Source: Miltoncostaea sp036826475 (GTDB taxonomy: Bacteria; Actinomycetota; Thermoleophilia; Miltoncostaeales; Miltoncostaeaceae). From it: a stretch of DNA of 51,442 nt. Position numbers and translations under genes: made by a program. Each line of letters starts with the position of its first letter. Within the stretch, counting starts at the first letter, position 1. Below the pieces are notes generated by a model. That model was given only the letters and a program-made list of their open reading frames with translations, ran no database searches and was not told the DNA's origin. The stretch lies in NCBI GenBank assembly GCA_036826475.1, contig DAISWG010000024.1:1-51442 (forward strand). The letters run 5' to 3'. Positions 32,561 to 40,710 of this stretch are shown piece by piece.

Positions 32561-33154
32561 CTACCGGGTCAGGAGGTAGGCGGCGCCCGCGGCCAGCAGG
32601 TTGGGCCGCCGCTCCGCGCGCTCGGGCGCCATGCGCCCGTCGTCGTCCAGCAGGCGCCGCGCCGACACCCGCAGCCCCTCGGCGGCCGCGAGCCGCTCGA
32701 AGTCGCGCAGCGTGCAGAGGTGGATGTTGGGGGTCGCGAACCACGGGTGCGGCAGCGTGCGGCTCACGGGCATCGTGCCGCGCAGCAGCAGTCCCGCCCG
32801 CAGGCGCCAGTGGCCGAAGTTGGGGAACGAGACGATCCCGGCGGGCGCGACGCGCATCATCTCCCGCAATACCCGCACCGGGCGCCGCGTCGCCTGGAGG
32901 GCCTGCGACAGCACCACCAGGTCGAAGCCGTCGTCGTCGAACTCCGGCAACCCGTCGTCGATGTCGGCCTGCACCACCGGCAGCCCCCGGGCCACGCACG
33001 CGTGGAAGGCCTCCGGGTCGCGCTCCACGCCCTGCACGCGGCAGCCCCGGGCCCGCGCCAGCTCCCCCAGCAGCTCGCCCTCGCCGCACGCCAGGTCCAG
33101 CACGCGGGCGCCCTCGGGCACCAGCGCCGCCACCACCTGCAGGTCGGGCCTCAC
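32561..33154 (-). CDS. metW: MetW-family methyltransferase-like protein
   Basis: 197 aa with RVLDLACGEGELLGELARA for SAM motif I, VQGVERDPEAFHACVARGLPVVQADID, DLVVLSQALQATRRPVRVLREMMRV and the typical MetW segment GIVSFPNFGHWRLRAGLLLRGTMPVS...PHPWFATPNIHLCT. MetW is encoded next to metX in many bacteria and is needed with it for homoserine acylation in methionine synthesis. The GTG overlaps the metX stop (GTGA). GEG replaces the more usual G-D-G form in motif I. Confidence 0.93.
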   Translation of the reverse strand: MRPDLQVVAALVPEGARVLDLACGEGELLGELARARGCRVQGVERDPEAFHACVARGLPVVQADIDDGLPEFDDDGFDLVVLSQALQATRRPVRVLREMMRVAPAGIVSFPNFGHWRLRAGLLLRGTMPVSRTLPHPWFATPNIHLCTLRDFERLAAAEGLRVSARRLLDDDGRMAPERAERRPNLLAAGAAYLLTR

Positions 33155-34293
33155 GGCGCCAGCTCGCGGTGCAGGCGGTCCATGAACCCCGCGACGGTCC
33201 GGTGGTACTCCGGGATCTCCAGCAGGAACGAGTCGTGGCCGTGCGGCGACGGGATCTCGCGGAAGGTCACGTGGGCGCCCCCGGCGGACAGCACCCGCAC
33301 GATCTCGCGGGAGTGGGCGGTGTCGAACCGCCAGTCGCTGTCGAACGACAGCACCAGGTAGCGGGTGTCGCCCGCCGCGAGGGCGCGCGACGTGCCGGCG
33401 GGGTCGGCGAACGCGTCGAAGTAGTCCATGACGCGCGTCAGGTACAGGTAGCTGCCGGCGTCGAACCGCTTCAGGAACGACGCCCCCTGGTGCTGGAGGT
33501 AGCTCTCCACCTCGAAGTCCACGTCGAAGCCGAACCTCGGGGCGTCGGCGTCCTGGATCCGGCGGCCGAATTTGCGGCGCATGGACTCCTCGGAGAGGTA
33601 CGTGATGTGCGCGAGCATGCGCGCCGTCGCGAGGCCGCGGTCCGGCCGCGTGCCGGCCTCCAGGTAGTCGCCGCCGTTGAAGTCCGGGTCGCCCATGATG
33701 GCCTCCCGGGCGACCGCCGAGAAGGCGATGTTCTGCGCCGAGAGGCGGCTGGACGCGCAGATCACCACCGCGGCCCCGAGCTCGCCGGGGGCGTCGAGCG
33801 ACCACTGCAGCGCCTGCATGCCGCCGAGCGACCCGCCGACGGCCGCCAGGGGCCGCTCGATGCCCAGGTGCCGCACCAGCGCGCGGTGCACCCGCACCAG
33901 GTCGGACACCGTGAACAGGGGGAAGCGCAGGCCGTAGGGACGGCCGGTGGACGGATCGACCGACGACGGGCCCGTCGTCCCTTGGCAGCCCCCGAGCAGA
34001 TTGGCGCAGATCACGAAGAAGCGGTCGGTGTCGATCGGCTTGCCCGGGCCGATGAAGTTGTCCCACCATCCGGGGCGGTCCGGGTCGCCGTGGTGGCCGG
34101 CGGCGTGGGCATCTCCCGTCAGGGCGTGGCAGATGACCACCGCGTTCTCGCGCCGCGCGTCGAGGCGCCCGTACGTCTCGTACGCGACCTCCACGGGGGC
34201 CAGCGCGGCCCCCGAGTCGAGGCGCAGCGGCGCCCCGGGCGTGAACAGGACGACGCGCTGGGTCTCGACGCGTCCGACGGAAGGTGCTCCCAC
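33151..34293 (-). CDS. metX: Homoserine O-acetyltransferase
   Basis: 380-aa alpha/beta hydrolase that transfers an acyl group from acetyl-CoA to homoserine, first step of methionine biosynthesis. Seen: VVICHALTGDAHAAG (oxyanion region), the GxSxGG nucleophile elbow AVGGSLGGMQALQW, YLEAGTRPDRGLATARMLAHITYLS, the acid in LVLSFDSDWRF and the catalytic His near HGHDSFLLE. The start chosen is the GTG at 34293; longer frames add Arg/Ser-rich residues. MetX can also be a succinyltransferase, so acyl specificity is unproven. Coupled to metW. Only 19 bp separate it from the divergent cupin gene. Confidence 0.93.
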   Translation of the reverse strand: MGAPSVGRVETQRVVLFTPGAPLRLDSGAALAPVEVAYETYGRLDARRENAVVICHALTGDAHAAGHHGDPDRPGWWDNFIGPGKPIDTDRFFVICANLLGGCQGTTGPSSVDPSTGRPYGLRFPLFTVSDLVRVHRALVRHLGIERPLAAVGGSLGGMQALQWSLDAPGELGAAVVICASSRLSAQNIAFSAVAREAIMGDPDFNGGDYLEAGTRPDRGLATARMLAHITYLSEESMRRKFGRRIQDADAPRFGFDVDFEVESYLQHQGASFLKRFDAGSYLYLTRVMDYFDAFADPAGTSRALAAGDTRYLVLSFDSDWRFDTAHSREIVRVLSAGGAHVTFREIPSPHGHDSFLLEIPEYHRTVAGFMDRLHRELAP

Positions 34294-34298
34294 CCGGT

Positions 34299-34304
34299 TA
34301 TCCT
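34299..34304 (+). promoter_or_regulatory. -10 element TATCCT for the cupin gene
   Basis: TATCCT ends 8 nt before the cupin ATG, inside the 19-bp gap to metX. The metX promoter must therefore overlap the cupin promoter; its own -10 is not clear. Confidence 0.4.
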
Positions 34305-34312
34305 GACGCGCG

Positions 34313-34747
34313 ATGGAGGACGGCGTCGCCCGCGCGAAGCTCGACCCCGACGACCCGGAGCGGTTCGTCCCCCTCCGGCGTGCCCTCGGCGTCACCAGCT
34401 TCGGCCTCAACCAGATGCTCCTGCGGCCGGGGCAGCGCGGCCGCATCCACCGCCACGAGCGCCAGGAGGAGGTCTACGTGGTGCTCTCCGGGCGGCTGAC
34501 GGTCGAGGTGGAGGGCGAGCCGCAGGACCTGGAGGCGGGAGAGCTCATCCGCGTCGCGCCCGGCGTGCGCCGGCGCGTCGTGAACCTGGGACCCGAGGTC
34601 GTGAGCGTCCTGGCGATCGGCGGGGCCAACCCGCACGAGGGCCGCGACGGGCTCGCCTACACGGACTGGTCCGACGCGGACCCCCGGGCGCCGCAGGAGA
34701 TCCCCCTCCCGGAGGACCTCCCGGCGTCCGAGCTGCGCGACTCCTGA
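34313..34747 (+). CDS. Single-domain cupin protein
   Basis: 144 aa. A cupin barrel with the motif-1 pattern LRPGQRGRIHRHERQEEVYVVLSGRL (two His and Glu as likely metal ligands) and motif 2 LEAGELIRVAPGVRRRVVNLG, where the usual motif-2 His is replaced by Arg. Substrate and reaction unknown; could be a sugar isomerase-like or sensor protein. Ends with an acidic tail. Its stop is 4 nt from that of the convergent small gene. Confidence 0.85.
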   Translation: MEDGVARAKLDPDDPERFVPLRRALGVTSFGLNQMLLRPGQRGRIHRHERQEEVYVVLSGRLTVEVEGEPQDLEAGELIRVAPGVRRRVVNLGPEVVSVLAIGGANPHEGRDGLAYTDWSDADPRAPQEIPLPEDLPASELRDS

Positions 34748-34751
34748 GCCG

Positions 34752-34964
34752 CTAACCGGCGGGCCTGGCGGGCGGGTCGCCCTTGGCGCCGGGGTCCTTG
34801 ATCGCCTCGACCGCGGCCTTCGCCTTGTCGGTCACGCTGCCGCCGCCGGTGGCGATGTCCTTCAGCTCCTCGGCGTCCTCCTTCAGCGCCTCCGTGCCGC
34901 CGCGCTCGTCGATGAGCTTCTTCGCCTGGTCGGTGACCTGCTCGGTGATCTTGCCGATGTCCAT
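34752..34964 (-). CDS. Small amphipathic helical protein (MT0933-antitoxin-like)
   Basis: 70 aa from an ATG at 34964 with a good Shine-Dalgarno (GGAGGG, ~8 nt). The product is charged and helical (IGKITEQVTDQAKKLIDERGG, then ALKEDAEELKDI and SVTDKAKAAVEAIKDP). It resembles the small actinobacterial proteins annotated as MT0933-like antitoxins or stress-type helical proteins. No toxin gene lies next to it, so a toxin-antitoxin role is doubtful. A TAGGGT -10 candidate at 35002-35007 gives a ~35-nt leader. Identity is tentative. Confidence 0.7.
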   Translation of the reverse strand: MDIGKITEQVTDQAKKLIDERGGTEALKEDAEELKDIATGGGSVTDKAKAAVEAIKDPGAKGDPPARPAG

Positions 34965-35063
34965 CGGATCCCTCCGTCGTGGTCGTTCGACTCCGCGGGC
35001 CACCCTAGGCCAGCCCGGTGGCGCATGGGAACCGCACCCGGCGCGCCGCCCCGGCCGTCGCCC

Positions 35064-36335
35064 TCACAACTCCCGCCGCAGCAGGCGGGATCCCGCCTCC
35101 CTGGCGCGCTCCGTCACGGGCCGGCGGCGCCACGCGTCGAGCGCCACCTCCCGCGAGGCCGCGATGTCGGCGGTGAACGCCTCCGTGAGCGCGGCGGCGA
35201 AGCCGCGGTCCTGGACCGCCAGCACGGCCTCGTCGTTGAGCTGGAAGGAGCGGTTGTCGAAGTTGGCCGAGCCCACGACCGACCAGGCCCCGTCCACCAC
35301 CAGGGTCTTCGCGTGCAGCATCGTGGGGGCGTACTCCCAGATCCGCGCCCCCGCCTCCAGCAGCCCCCCGTAGGTGGCGCGGCCGGCGTGGCGCACCACG
35401 GCCTTGTCGATCGCCGGGCCCGGGACCAGGATCCGCACCCGCACGCCCCGCCCGGCGGCGTCCTCGAGCGCCCGCAGGAAGGCCGGCCGGGGGGCGAAGT
35501 ACGCCGACGTCAGGTCGATCGTCTCGCGCGCCGCGGCGATGGCCAGGAAGTAGAGCGTCTCGACGTTCGTGTCCCCGACCCCCGCGGTGGAGCGGATCAC
35601 CTGCATCGCGGCGCCGTCCCCCACCGGCGGGAGCTCCGGCAGGTCGTCGTCGCCGGCGATCACCTCGCCCGTCGCCTCCAGCCAGTTCTCGGCGAACGCG
35701 CCCAGCAGCCCCCGCACCACCGGCCCGCGCACCCGCACGTGGGTGTCGCGCCAGTGGTCCGGGTCGTGCGCGTTCCCGGTCCACTCGTCGGCGATGCCGA
35801 CGCCGCCGGTCAGGCCCACCTCGCCGTCGACCACCAGGATCTTGCGGTGCGTCCGGTTGTTCACGCGCCGGATGGCGTACGGCTTCGGGGGCCGGAAGCG
35901 GCGCACCGTGACCCCGCACTCCTCCATCCGCGCGATCAGCTCCCCGCCCATCTTGATCGCCCCGACCGCGTCGATCAGCACCCGGCACGTCACGCCGGCG
36001 CGGGCGCGCTCGCACACGGCCTCGGCCACCTCCTCGGCGATCTCGCCCTGCCAGTACACGTAGGTCAGCAGGTTCACCGTCCGCGTCGCGCTGCGGATGG
36101 TCTCGAGGAAGCAGGGGAAGATGCGGTCGCCGTTGATCAGCAGCTCGATCTCGTTGCCGCGGCTGATCGGCGCCTGGGTGAGCGACTCGGCGGCGCGCAG
36201 GAACCCCTCGCCGGCGACGTCGGGCGGATCGTCGATGGTGTAGCCCCGTCCGCCCTCGCGGCGATGGCGCAGCGAGTCGCTCGCGTACCAGAGCGCCGCC
36301 CAGAGGGCGATGCCGGCGGGCCAGCGGCGGTTCAC
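35064..36335 (-). CDS. Phospholipase D-type cardiolipin synthase
   Basis: 423 aa. An N-terminal hydrophobic anchor (AGIALWAALWYASD) is followed by two PLD domains with HKD motifs: HRKILVVDGEVGLTGGVGI and HAKTLVVDGAWSVVGSANFDNRSFQLN. Family role: condensation of two phosphatidylglycerols (or PG and another lipid) into cardiolipin at the membrane. The GTG overlaps the stop of the upstream lipid kinase gene as GTGA, so both lipid enzymes are co-translated. Another PLD-family activity cannot be excluded. Confidence 0.88.
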   Translation of the reverse strand: MNRRWPAGIALWAALWYASDSLRHRREGGRGYTIDDPPDVAGEGFLRAAESLTQAPISRGNEIELLINGDRIFPCFLETIRSATRTVNLLTYVYWQGEIAEEVAEAVCERARAGVTCRVLIDAVGAIKMGGELIARMEECGVTVRRFRPPKPYAIRRVNNRTHRKILVVDGEVGLTGGVGIADEWTGNAHDPDHWRDTHVRVRGPVVRGLLGAFAENWLEATGEVIAGDDDLPELPPVGDGAAMQVIRSTAGVGDTNVETLYFLAIAAARETIDLTSAYFAPRPAFLRALEDAAGRGVRVRILVPGPAIDKAVVRHAGRATYGGLLEAGARIWEYAPTMLHAKTLVVDGAWSVVGSANFDNRSFQLNDEAVLAVQDRGFAAALTEAFTADIAASREVALDAWRRRPVTERAREAGSRLLRREL

Positions 36336-37180
36336 GGGACCACCAGCTCGAAGTGGCCGGGGGCGATGGTGATGGGTGTCCGGGCCGGGACGACCTCGCC
36401 GTCGACGTTGAGCTCCGCCTGCCCGGGCAGCCCCAGCGACACCCGGGCGCCGCGGGCGCTGAGCACGCCGGGCTGGCGGGTGACGCGGCCGTCGCGCAGG
36501 GCGTCGGCGTACTGGACCAGGCGCAGGCGGTTCCCGGCCTCGATCACCACCACGTCCAGCAGGCCGTCGTCGGGCTCGGCCTCGTCGATGACCGAGCCGG
36601 CGCCGAACGCGCCGGAGCAGGCCACCATCACCTGCCACGCCCGCCCCTGGAAGACGCGGCGTCCGTCGACGTCCACGGCGCATCGCAGGGCCCTCCCCAC
36701 CACCGCGGTGACGCCCGCGCCCACGAAGTAGGCGAACGGGCCCATCACGCGCTTCAGGGGCGCGGCCCGGCGGGCGGCGGCCACCGACAACCCCGCCGTG
36801 GCCACGTTGACGAAGGGGTGGTCGCCCATGCGGGCCAGGTCGAGGCGGCGACGCTGATCCCCGCGCGCCGCCAGGCGGGCGGCCTGGCGGGGGTCGTCGG
36901 GCAGCCCCATGCGGCGGGCGAAGTCGTTGGCGGTGCCGCTCGGGATCACCGCGAGCGGGACCCCGGCCGCGCCGGCGGCCTCGGCCGCCGGCCCCACGCC
37001 CCCGTCGCCGCTGGCCAGCACGGCGCGGTCGACGCCGGGCCCGATCGCCGCCAGTCCCTCGGCGATGGGCAGGCACGCGACCTCGGCGGCGCCCTCCTCC
37101 CGGAGCATCGCCGCGAGCTCGTCTCCGAACGGTCCGGAACCCGACCCCGAGGCCGGGTTGTGCAGGAGGACGACTCTCAC
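36332..37180 (-). CDS. Diacylglycerol-kinase-family lipid kinase
   Basis: 282 aa of the DagK_cat fold: LLHNPASGSGSGPF at the N-terminus, nucleotide loop LASGDGGVGPAAEA, then VIPSGTANDFARRMGLP, FVNVATAGLSV and GLLDVVVI with a C-terminal beta sandwich. The usual GGDGT motif reads SGDGG, with the first Gly and the Thr changed; the Asp stays. It phosphorylates diacylglycerol or a similar lipid. GTG start with TAGGCT 8 nt upstream. Coupled to the cardiolipin synthase gene. Confidence 0.87.
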   Translation of the reverse strand: MRVVLLHNPASGSGSGPFGDELAAMLREEGAAEVACLPIAEGLAAIGPGVDRAVLASGDGGVGPAAEAAGAAGVPLAVIPSGTANDFARRMGLPDDPRQAARLAARGDQRRRLDLARMGDHPFVNVATAGLSVAAARRAAPLKRVMGPFAYFVGAGVTAVVGRALRCAVDVDGRRVFQGRAWQVMVACSGAFGAGSVIDEAEPDDGLLDVVVIEAGNRLRLVQYADALRDGRVTRQPGVLSARGARVSLGLPGQAELNVDGEVVPARTPITIAPGHFELVVP

Positions 37181-37188
37181 CGGCCCCG

Positions 37189-37194
37189 AGCCTA
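37189..37194 (-). promoter_or_regulatory. -10 element TAGGCT for the lipid kinase/cardiolipin synthase operon
   Basis: TAGGCT lies 8 nt before the GTG at 37180. No Shine-Dalgarno is present. Confidence 0.45.
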
Positions 37195-37270
37195 CCCACG
37201 GCGCCGCGGTCCGATGCGTCCGCGCGCGCTTCCGGCGGTTTCCGCGCGCATGGCGTCCGGTCGTGGCCGG

Positions 37271-37276
37271 TAGCGT
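37271..37276 (+). promoter_or_regulatory. -10 element TAGCGT for nucS
   Basis: TAGCGT ends 8 nt before the nucS ATG; identical hexamer and spacing to the promoter at 24430-24435. Confidence 0.45.
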
Positions 37277-37284
37277 CCCGGCGG

Positions 37285-37956
37285 ATGCGCCTGATCGTCG
37301 CCCGCTGCGAGGTCCGCTACTCCGGCCGCGTGTCGGCCGTGCTGCCCCTGGCGGTGCGGCTGGTCATCGTGAAGCAGGACGGCGCGGTGCTGGTGCACTC
37401 CGACGCGGGCGGCTACAAGCCGCTCAACTGGATGACCCCGCCCACGCGGCTCACCGAGTCGGAGGGGATGCTGCTGGTGGAGAAGGGCAGCGCGTCGCGC
37501 CTGGAGCGGCTGGAGATCCATCTCGACGAGGTGCTCTCGGACGTCGCCCACGACATGGGCGAGGCGCTCGGGCTGGAGAAGGACGGGGTGGAGCGCGACC
37601 TGCAGGAGGCGCTGGCCGCCGCCCCGCAGGTGCTGGGCGCGGGGATGCGCCTGGTGCGCCGCGAGTACCCCACCCCCGTCGGACCGGTCGACCTGCTCTG
37701 CGCCGACCCCGACGGTTACGTGGCGGTGGAGGTGAAGCGCGTGGGCACCATCGACGCGGTGGAGCAGCTGTGCCGGTACCTGGAGTACATCCGCGCCGGC
37801 CACGGGCTGGAGGGGTGCCGCGGCACGCTGGTCGCCGAGACGATGAAGCCGCAGGCCCGGACCCTCGCGACCTCGCGGGGCCTCGCGACGGCGTGCATCG
37901 ACCTGGCCGAGCTGCGGGGGCTGCGCGAGCCGGAGCTGCGGCTCTTCGGGGCCTGA
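37285..37956 (+). CDS. nucS: Mismatch-specific endonuclease NucS/EndoMS
   Basis: 223 aa. The N-terminal beta domain (RLIVARCEVRYSGRVSAVLPLAVRLVIVK, DAGGYKPLNWMTPP) binds DNA and the C-terminal RecB-like nuclease has Asp in PVDLLCADPDG and the VAVEVKR motif, then EQLCRYLEYI. NucS makes double-strand cuts at mismatches and replaces MutS/MutL in most Actinobacteria and many archaea. The usual C-terminal beta-clamp-binding motif is plausibly the LRLFGA end. Its presence supports the actinobacterial placement. The next gene may start at a CTG overlapping its stop. Confidence 0.95.
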   Translation: MRLIVARCEVRYSGRVSAVLPLAVRLVIVKQDGAVLVHSDAGGYKPLNWMTPPTRLTESEGMLLVEKGSASRLERLEIHLDEVLSDVAHDMGEALGLEKDGVERDLQEALAAAPQVLGAGMRLVRREYPTPVGPVDLLCADPDGYVAVEVKRVGTIDAVEQLCRYLEYIRAGHGLEGCRGTLVAETMKPQARTLATSRGLATACIDLAELRGLREPELRLFGA

Positions 37957-37991
37957 CGACGGAGCACCGCACCCAGCCGTTCCCCTGCCGG

Positions 37992-38660
37992 GTGGTGCGC
38001 CACCGCGGCGCCCGCCGGATGACGCTGCGCGTGGGCGCCGGCGGCGTCCGCGTGACGGTGCCCCCGCGGGTCCGGGCCGCCGCGGTGGAGGCCTTCCTGC
38101 GGCGGCATCGCGACTGGGTGGCCGACCGCCTGGCCGAGCTCCCGGCGGCCCGACCGCTCGCCCCCGGCGACGGGCTGGCGTTGCTGGACGACACGCTGAC
38201 GCTGGAGGCGGCGGGCACGCCGGGCGGCGGCGGGCGCGCCGTGCGGCGGGGCGACCGCCTGGTGGTGCGGCCCGACGCCGGCGGCGGCATCGACGCCCCG
38301 GTGGAGCGCTGGTATCGGCGCGCCGCCCTCGCCGAGATGGAGCCGCGCGCGCGGGCCCTCGCCGCCCAGCTGGGACGCGAGGTGACGCGGGTGGCGGTGC
38401 GTGACCCCCGCTCGCGATGGGGCAGCTGCACCGCGCCGGGGCGGCTGTCGTTCTCGTGGCGGCTGATGCTGGCGCCGGAGCACGCGCTCGACCACGTGGT
38501 GGCGCACGAGGCCTGCCACCTGGTCCACCCGGACCACTCCGCCGCCTTCTGGGGGCTGCTCGGCGAGGTGCGGCCGGGCCACGAGACCTCGCGGGCCTGG
38601 CTGGCGGAGCACGGCGAGCGCCTGCGCCTGGGGCCCGCCTGGAGGTCGAACCCCGGCTAG
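37992..38660 (+). CDS. YgjP/SprT-like zinc metallopeptidase (DUF45)
   Basis: 222 aa from the GTG at 37992. YgjP family: N-terminal RHRGARRMTLRVGAGGVRVTVPP, then DPRSRWGSCTAPGRLSFSWRL and the zinc motif VVAHEACHLVHPDHSAAFW (HExxH plus the third His). The family includes a UTP-linked metallohydrolase and putative peptidases; substrate unknown. The first beta strand seems to start upstream (FPCRVVRH), so the true start may be the CTG at 37953, which would overlap the nucS stop as CTGA, matching the NTGA overlaps used throughout this region. The TAG stop shares CTAG with the convergent gene. Confidence 0.85.
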   Translation: MVRHRGARRMTLRVGAGGVRVTVPPRVRAAAVEAFLRRHRDWVADRLAELPAARPLAPGDGLALLDDTLTLEAAGTPGGGGRAVRRGDRLVVRPDAGGGIDAPVERWYRRAALAEMEPRARALAAQLGREVTRVAVRDPRSRWGSCTAPGRLSFSWRLMLAPEHALDHVVAHEACHLVHPDHSAAFWGLLGEVRPGHETSRAWLAEHGERLRLGPAWRSNPG

Positions 38661-39643
38661 CCCCGCCTGATGCGGGCGATCCGGTCCTCGATGTTGGCCG
38701 CGCCGAGCAGGTCGTTGCGGGCGAGGGCGTCCTTGCGGAGCACCTCCAGCCCGGCGAGCGCCCCGGGGACGTCCAGGCCGAAGCCCGCCGAGCGCTCCCA
38801 TGCGTCGCCCGCGCGGATGGTCTCGCCGCGGTCGGTCAGGACGAAGGCGAGGGCCCGCCAGGCGTAGGCGTTCTCGTCGTCCTCCTCGATGACCCGCAGG
38901 GCGGCCTGCTCTCCGCCGTCCAGGTCGCCGCGGGCCCGCAGCGTGGCGGCGAGCGCCACCCACCCGGGGGCGTTCTCGCGGACGGTCGACAGGAGCCCCA
39001 CGGACCGCCGCAGGGCCTCCTCGCTGCCGGCCAGGTCGCCGGCGTCGCGTCGGGCCGCGCCCAGGGTGGTCAGGCTGCCGGCGGTCTCGCGGATGGCGTG
39101 CGCCCGCTCGGCGTACGCGAGGGCGCGGACGGCGGCCCCCTCGACCCGTGCCCGCCGGGCCGCGGCCAGGGCCTCGCCGAAATCGGCGACCTTCGCGGCG
39201 GCGCGGTGCTCGGCGGCGAGGGACTCCTGGGCCTCGTCGCTCGTCATCGACATCGCCGCGCCGGGCGCCATGCGCGCGTCGTCGTCGCCGAAGTGCTCGA
39301 TCCGGTCGCGCGCCTCGCGCAGCCGCTGCTCCCGCTCGGCGACGTTGCGGGACACGGCCTCCTGGGCCCTCCGCGGCTCGCGCGACGCCCGCAGCAACGC
39401 GTCGTACTCGCGACGGATCTCGGGCCTCAGCAGGGCTTTCTCGCCCTGATCGCAGAAAGCCTTCTCGATCGCACGCCGGTTCTGGGGCATCGGCGTGCCG
39501 GCCAGCTCGCGGCGCTTGCGCTCGGCGGCCTCGCGGATCGCGTCGTCGCCGGCGTCGGGGGGGATGCCGAACCAGGCGTAGAGATCGCGTTGCGCCAGCT
39601 CCTTCAGGAACCGCGTCCGCCGGCTGCGTGCATCCTCCGCCAC
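38657..39643 (-). CDS. J-domain-like TPR protein
   Basis: 328 aa from a GTG. Residues ~19-85 look like a J domain (DLYAWFGIPPDAGDDAIREAAERKRREL ... LLRPEIRREYDALL) but the HPD tripeptide that stimulates Hsp70 is absent. The middle is charged and helical. The C-terminal ~170 residues are TPR-like pairs (SLTTLGAARRDAGDLAGSEEALRRSV, GWVALAATLRARGDLDGGEQAALRVI, AWRALAFVLTDRG). Likely a scaffold or adaptor without canonical DnaK-stimulating activity. TAGGCT lies 7 nt upstream of the start. The stop shares CTAG with the metallopeptidase gene. Confidence 0.75.
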   Translation of the reverse strand: MAEDARSRRTRFLKELAQRDLYAWFGIPPDAGDDAIREAAERKRRELAGTPMPQNRRAIEKAFCDQGEKALLRPEIRREYDALLRASREPRRAQEAVSRNVAEREQRLREARDRIEHFGDDDARMAPGAAMSMTSDEAQESLAAEHRAAAKVADFGEALAAARRARVEGAAVRALAYAERAHAIRETAGSLTTLGAARRDAGDLAGSEEALRRSVGLLSTVRENAPGWVALAATLRARGDLDGGEQAALRVIEEDDENAYAWRALAFVLTDRGETIRAGDAWERSAGFGLDVPGALAGLEVLRKDALARNDLLGAANIEDRIARIRRG

Positions 39644-39650
39644 GCGCGGA

Positions 39651-39656
39651 AGCCTA
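39651..39656 (-). promoter_or_regulatory. -10 element TAGGCT for the J-like/TPR gene
   Basis: TAGGCT ends 7 nt before the GTG at 39643, overlapping the tail of the MFS remnant. Confidence 0.45.
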
Positions 39657-40300
39657 CGGACCGGCGCGGCCGAGCGTGTCCCGCCGTGCGAGCGCGACCG
39701 CCGCGGCCGCCGCCGGGGCGATCGCGGCGACCGCCAGGGCGGCGGCGGAGCCGTGCCCCGCGAGCGCCCCCGCGGCGCGGCCCCCGCCGCCAGGCCGAGC
39801 GTCTCGGCGCTGGTGAGCCAGGTCAGCGCCTCCACCGCGTTGCGATCGGGCACCACGATGTCCAGCAGCTCCAGGCAGCCGACGTTGAGCAGGGCGAACC
39901 CGACGCCCGCGATCACCAGGACGGCGGCCAGGCCCCCGATCGACCCCGCGAACGGCGCGGGGACCAGCGCGGCGGCAAGCACCACCGCGCCGGCGACGAA
40001 GCGGCTCGCCGGCCCGCCCGCCCGGCGGCTGTGCCCCGCCCAGAACGTCGCGATCACGCTCCCGGCGGCGAACGACGCCAGCGGCGGCGCCACGAGCGCC
40101 GGGTGCCCCTGCTCCAGCGCGAACGTCGGCGCCCCCACCTCCAGGCCCCCCAGCGCGATCCCGAGCGGAATCCCGGCCATCACGATCGTCCGCACCCCGA
40201 GCGCGAGGGTGATCCCCGCGTATGCGAGATGCCCCGCCGCGCACGCCAGGGCCAACGCGCGCGCGCCGGGCCGCGCGAGGAGCGCGGCGTGCACCGACAT
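39654..40300 (-). pseudogene. Remnant of an MFS transporter, half-length and frameshifted
   Basis: From an ATG at 40300 (Shine-Dalgarno AAGGGA) a 6-TM sequence resembles only the C-terminal half of an MFS permease: LALACAAGHLAYAGITLALGVRTIVMAGI, SFAAGSVIATFWAGHSRRAGG, LVIAGVGFALLNVGCLELLDIVVPDRNAVEALTWLTSAETLGLAAG. Near 39775-39790, within G/C runs, the frame breaks: the first frame turns into Arg/Pro-rich sequence, while the frame one base away continues as AGALAGHGSAAALAVAAIAPAAAAAVALARRD and stops at 39654. Restoring one base yields ~215 aa, still lacking the N-terminal half. A sequencing error could explain the shift but not the missing half. Confidence 0.7.
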
Positions 40301-40710
40301 CCCAGTCCCTTCCAGCCGCCAGGGGCGGCATCGACGACGACGGAGCAGGGCCCGGCGGGGCCCCAGGCTCCTACGGCGGCGTCAGGCGGTGGAGACGGGC
40401 GGAGCGGCGCATCCCGGGCACGATAACCCCGCTCCGAGCGGTCGCGCTAGCAGGTCGCGGTGTTATCTGCGAGGACGAACGGGTACTTGCCGCATCGGCC
40501 GGACGCCCGCTTCCATGTCCGGTCGAGCGCGGAGCCCAAGCCGATCCCGGCGACAATGCGGCCCGCGCGCACAGCGGACGGCACCGACGCCGAAGCCGCG
40601 GACCCGGCGGCGCATCGCCCCGGGACCCAGCGCCCGCAGACGGGAGGCCCGCCGGCCGCCCGGCCCCGCGCACGGATGTGCGGGCTCGTCCACCGTGAAA
40701 GGCGACGCGC
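40301..40710. other. 410-bp region without a confident gene
   Basis: Between the MFS remnant and the Rpf-like gene. Base composition is somewhat lower in GC around 40440-40500. A short minus-strand frame ending at 40447 has a C-terminus with a tidy look (TWKRASGRCGKYPFVLADNTATC broken here as TWKRASGRCG, KYPFVLADNTATC) but no good start, so I do not call it. No RNA gene recognised. It could be decayed sequence belonging to the adjacent transporter remnant. Confidence 0.4.

Noticed and set aside
33151..34446. Longer MetX from 34446
   Set aside because: The added 51 residues are Arg/Ser-rich, would cover the cupin promoter and start, and have no counterpart in the family.
30571..34755. A 1394-codon open frame on the plus strand, and many other long frames opposite or alongside real genes
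   Set aside because: They are G+C-driven shadows: Arg/Gly/Pro/His-rich, without domains, and antisense or out-of-frame to genes with clear family motifs.
40447..40600. Short minus-strand ORF with the C-terminus KYPFVLADNTATC
   Set aside because: The end looks protein-like, but there is no signal peptide, ribosome site or -10 near a plausible start, so it stays uncalled.
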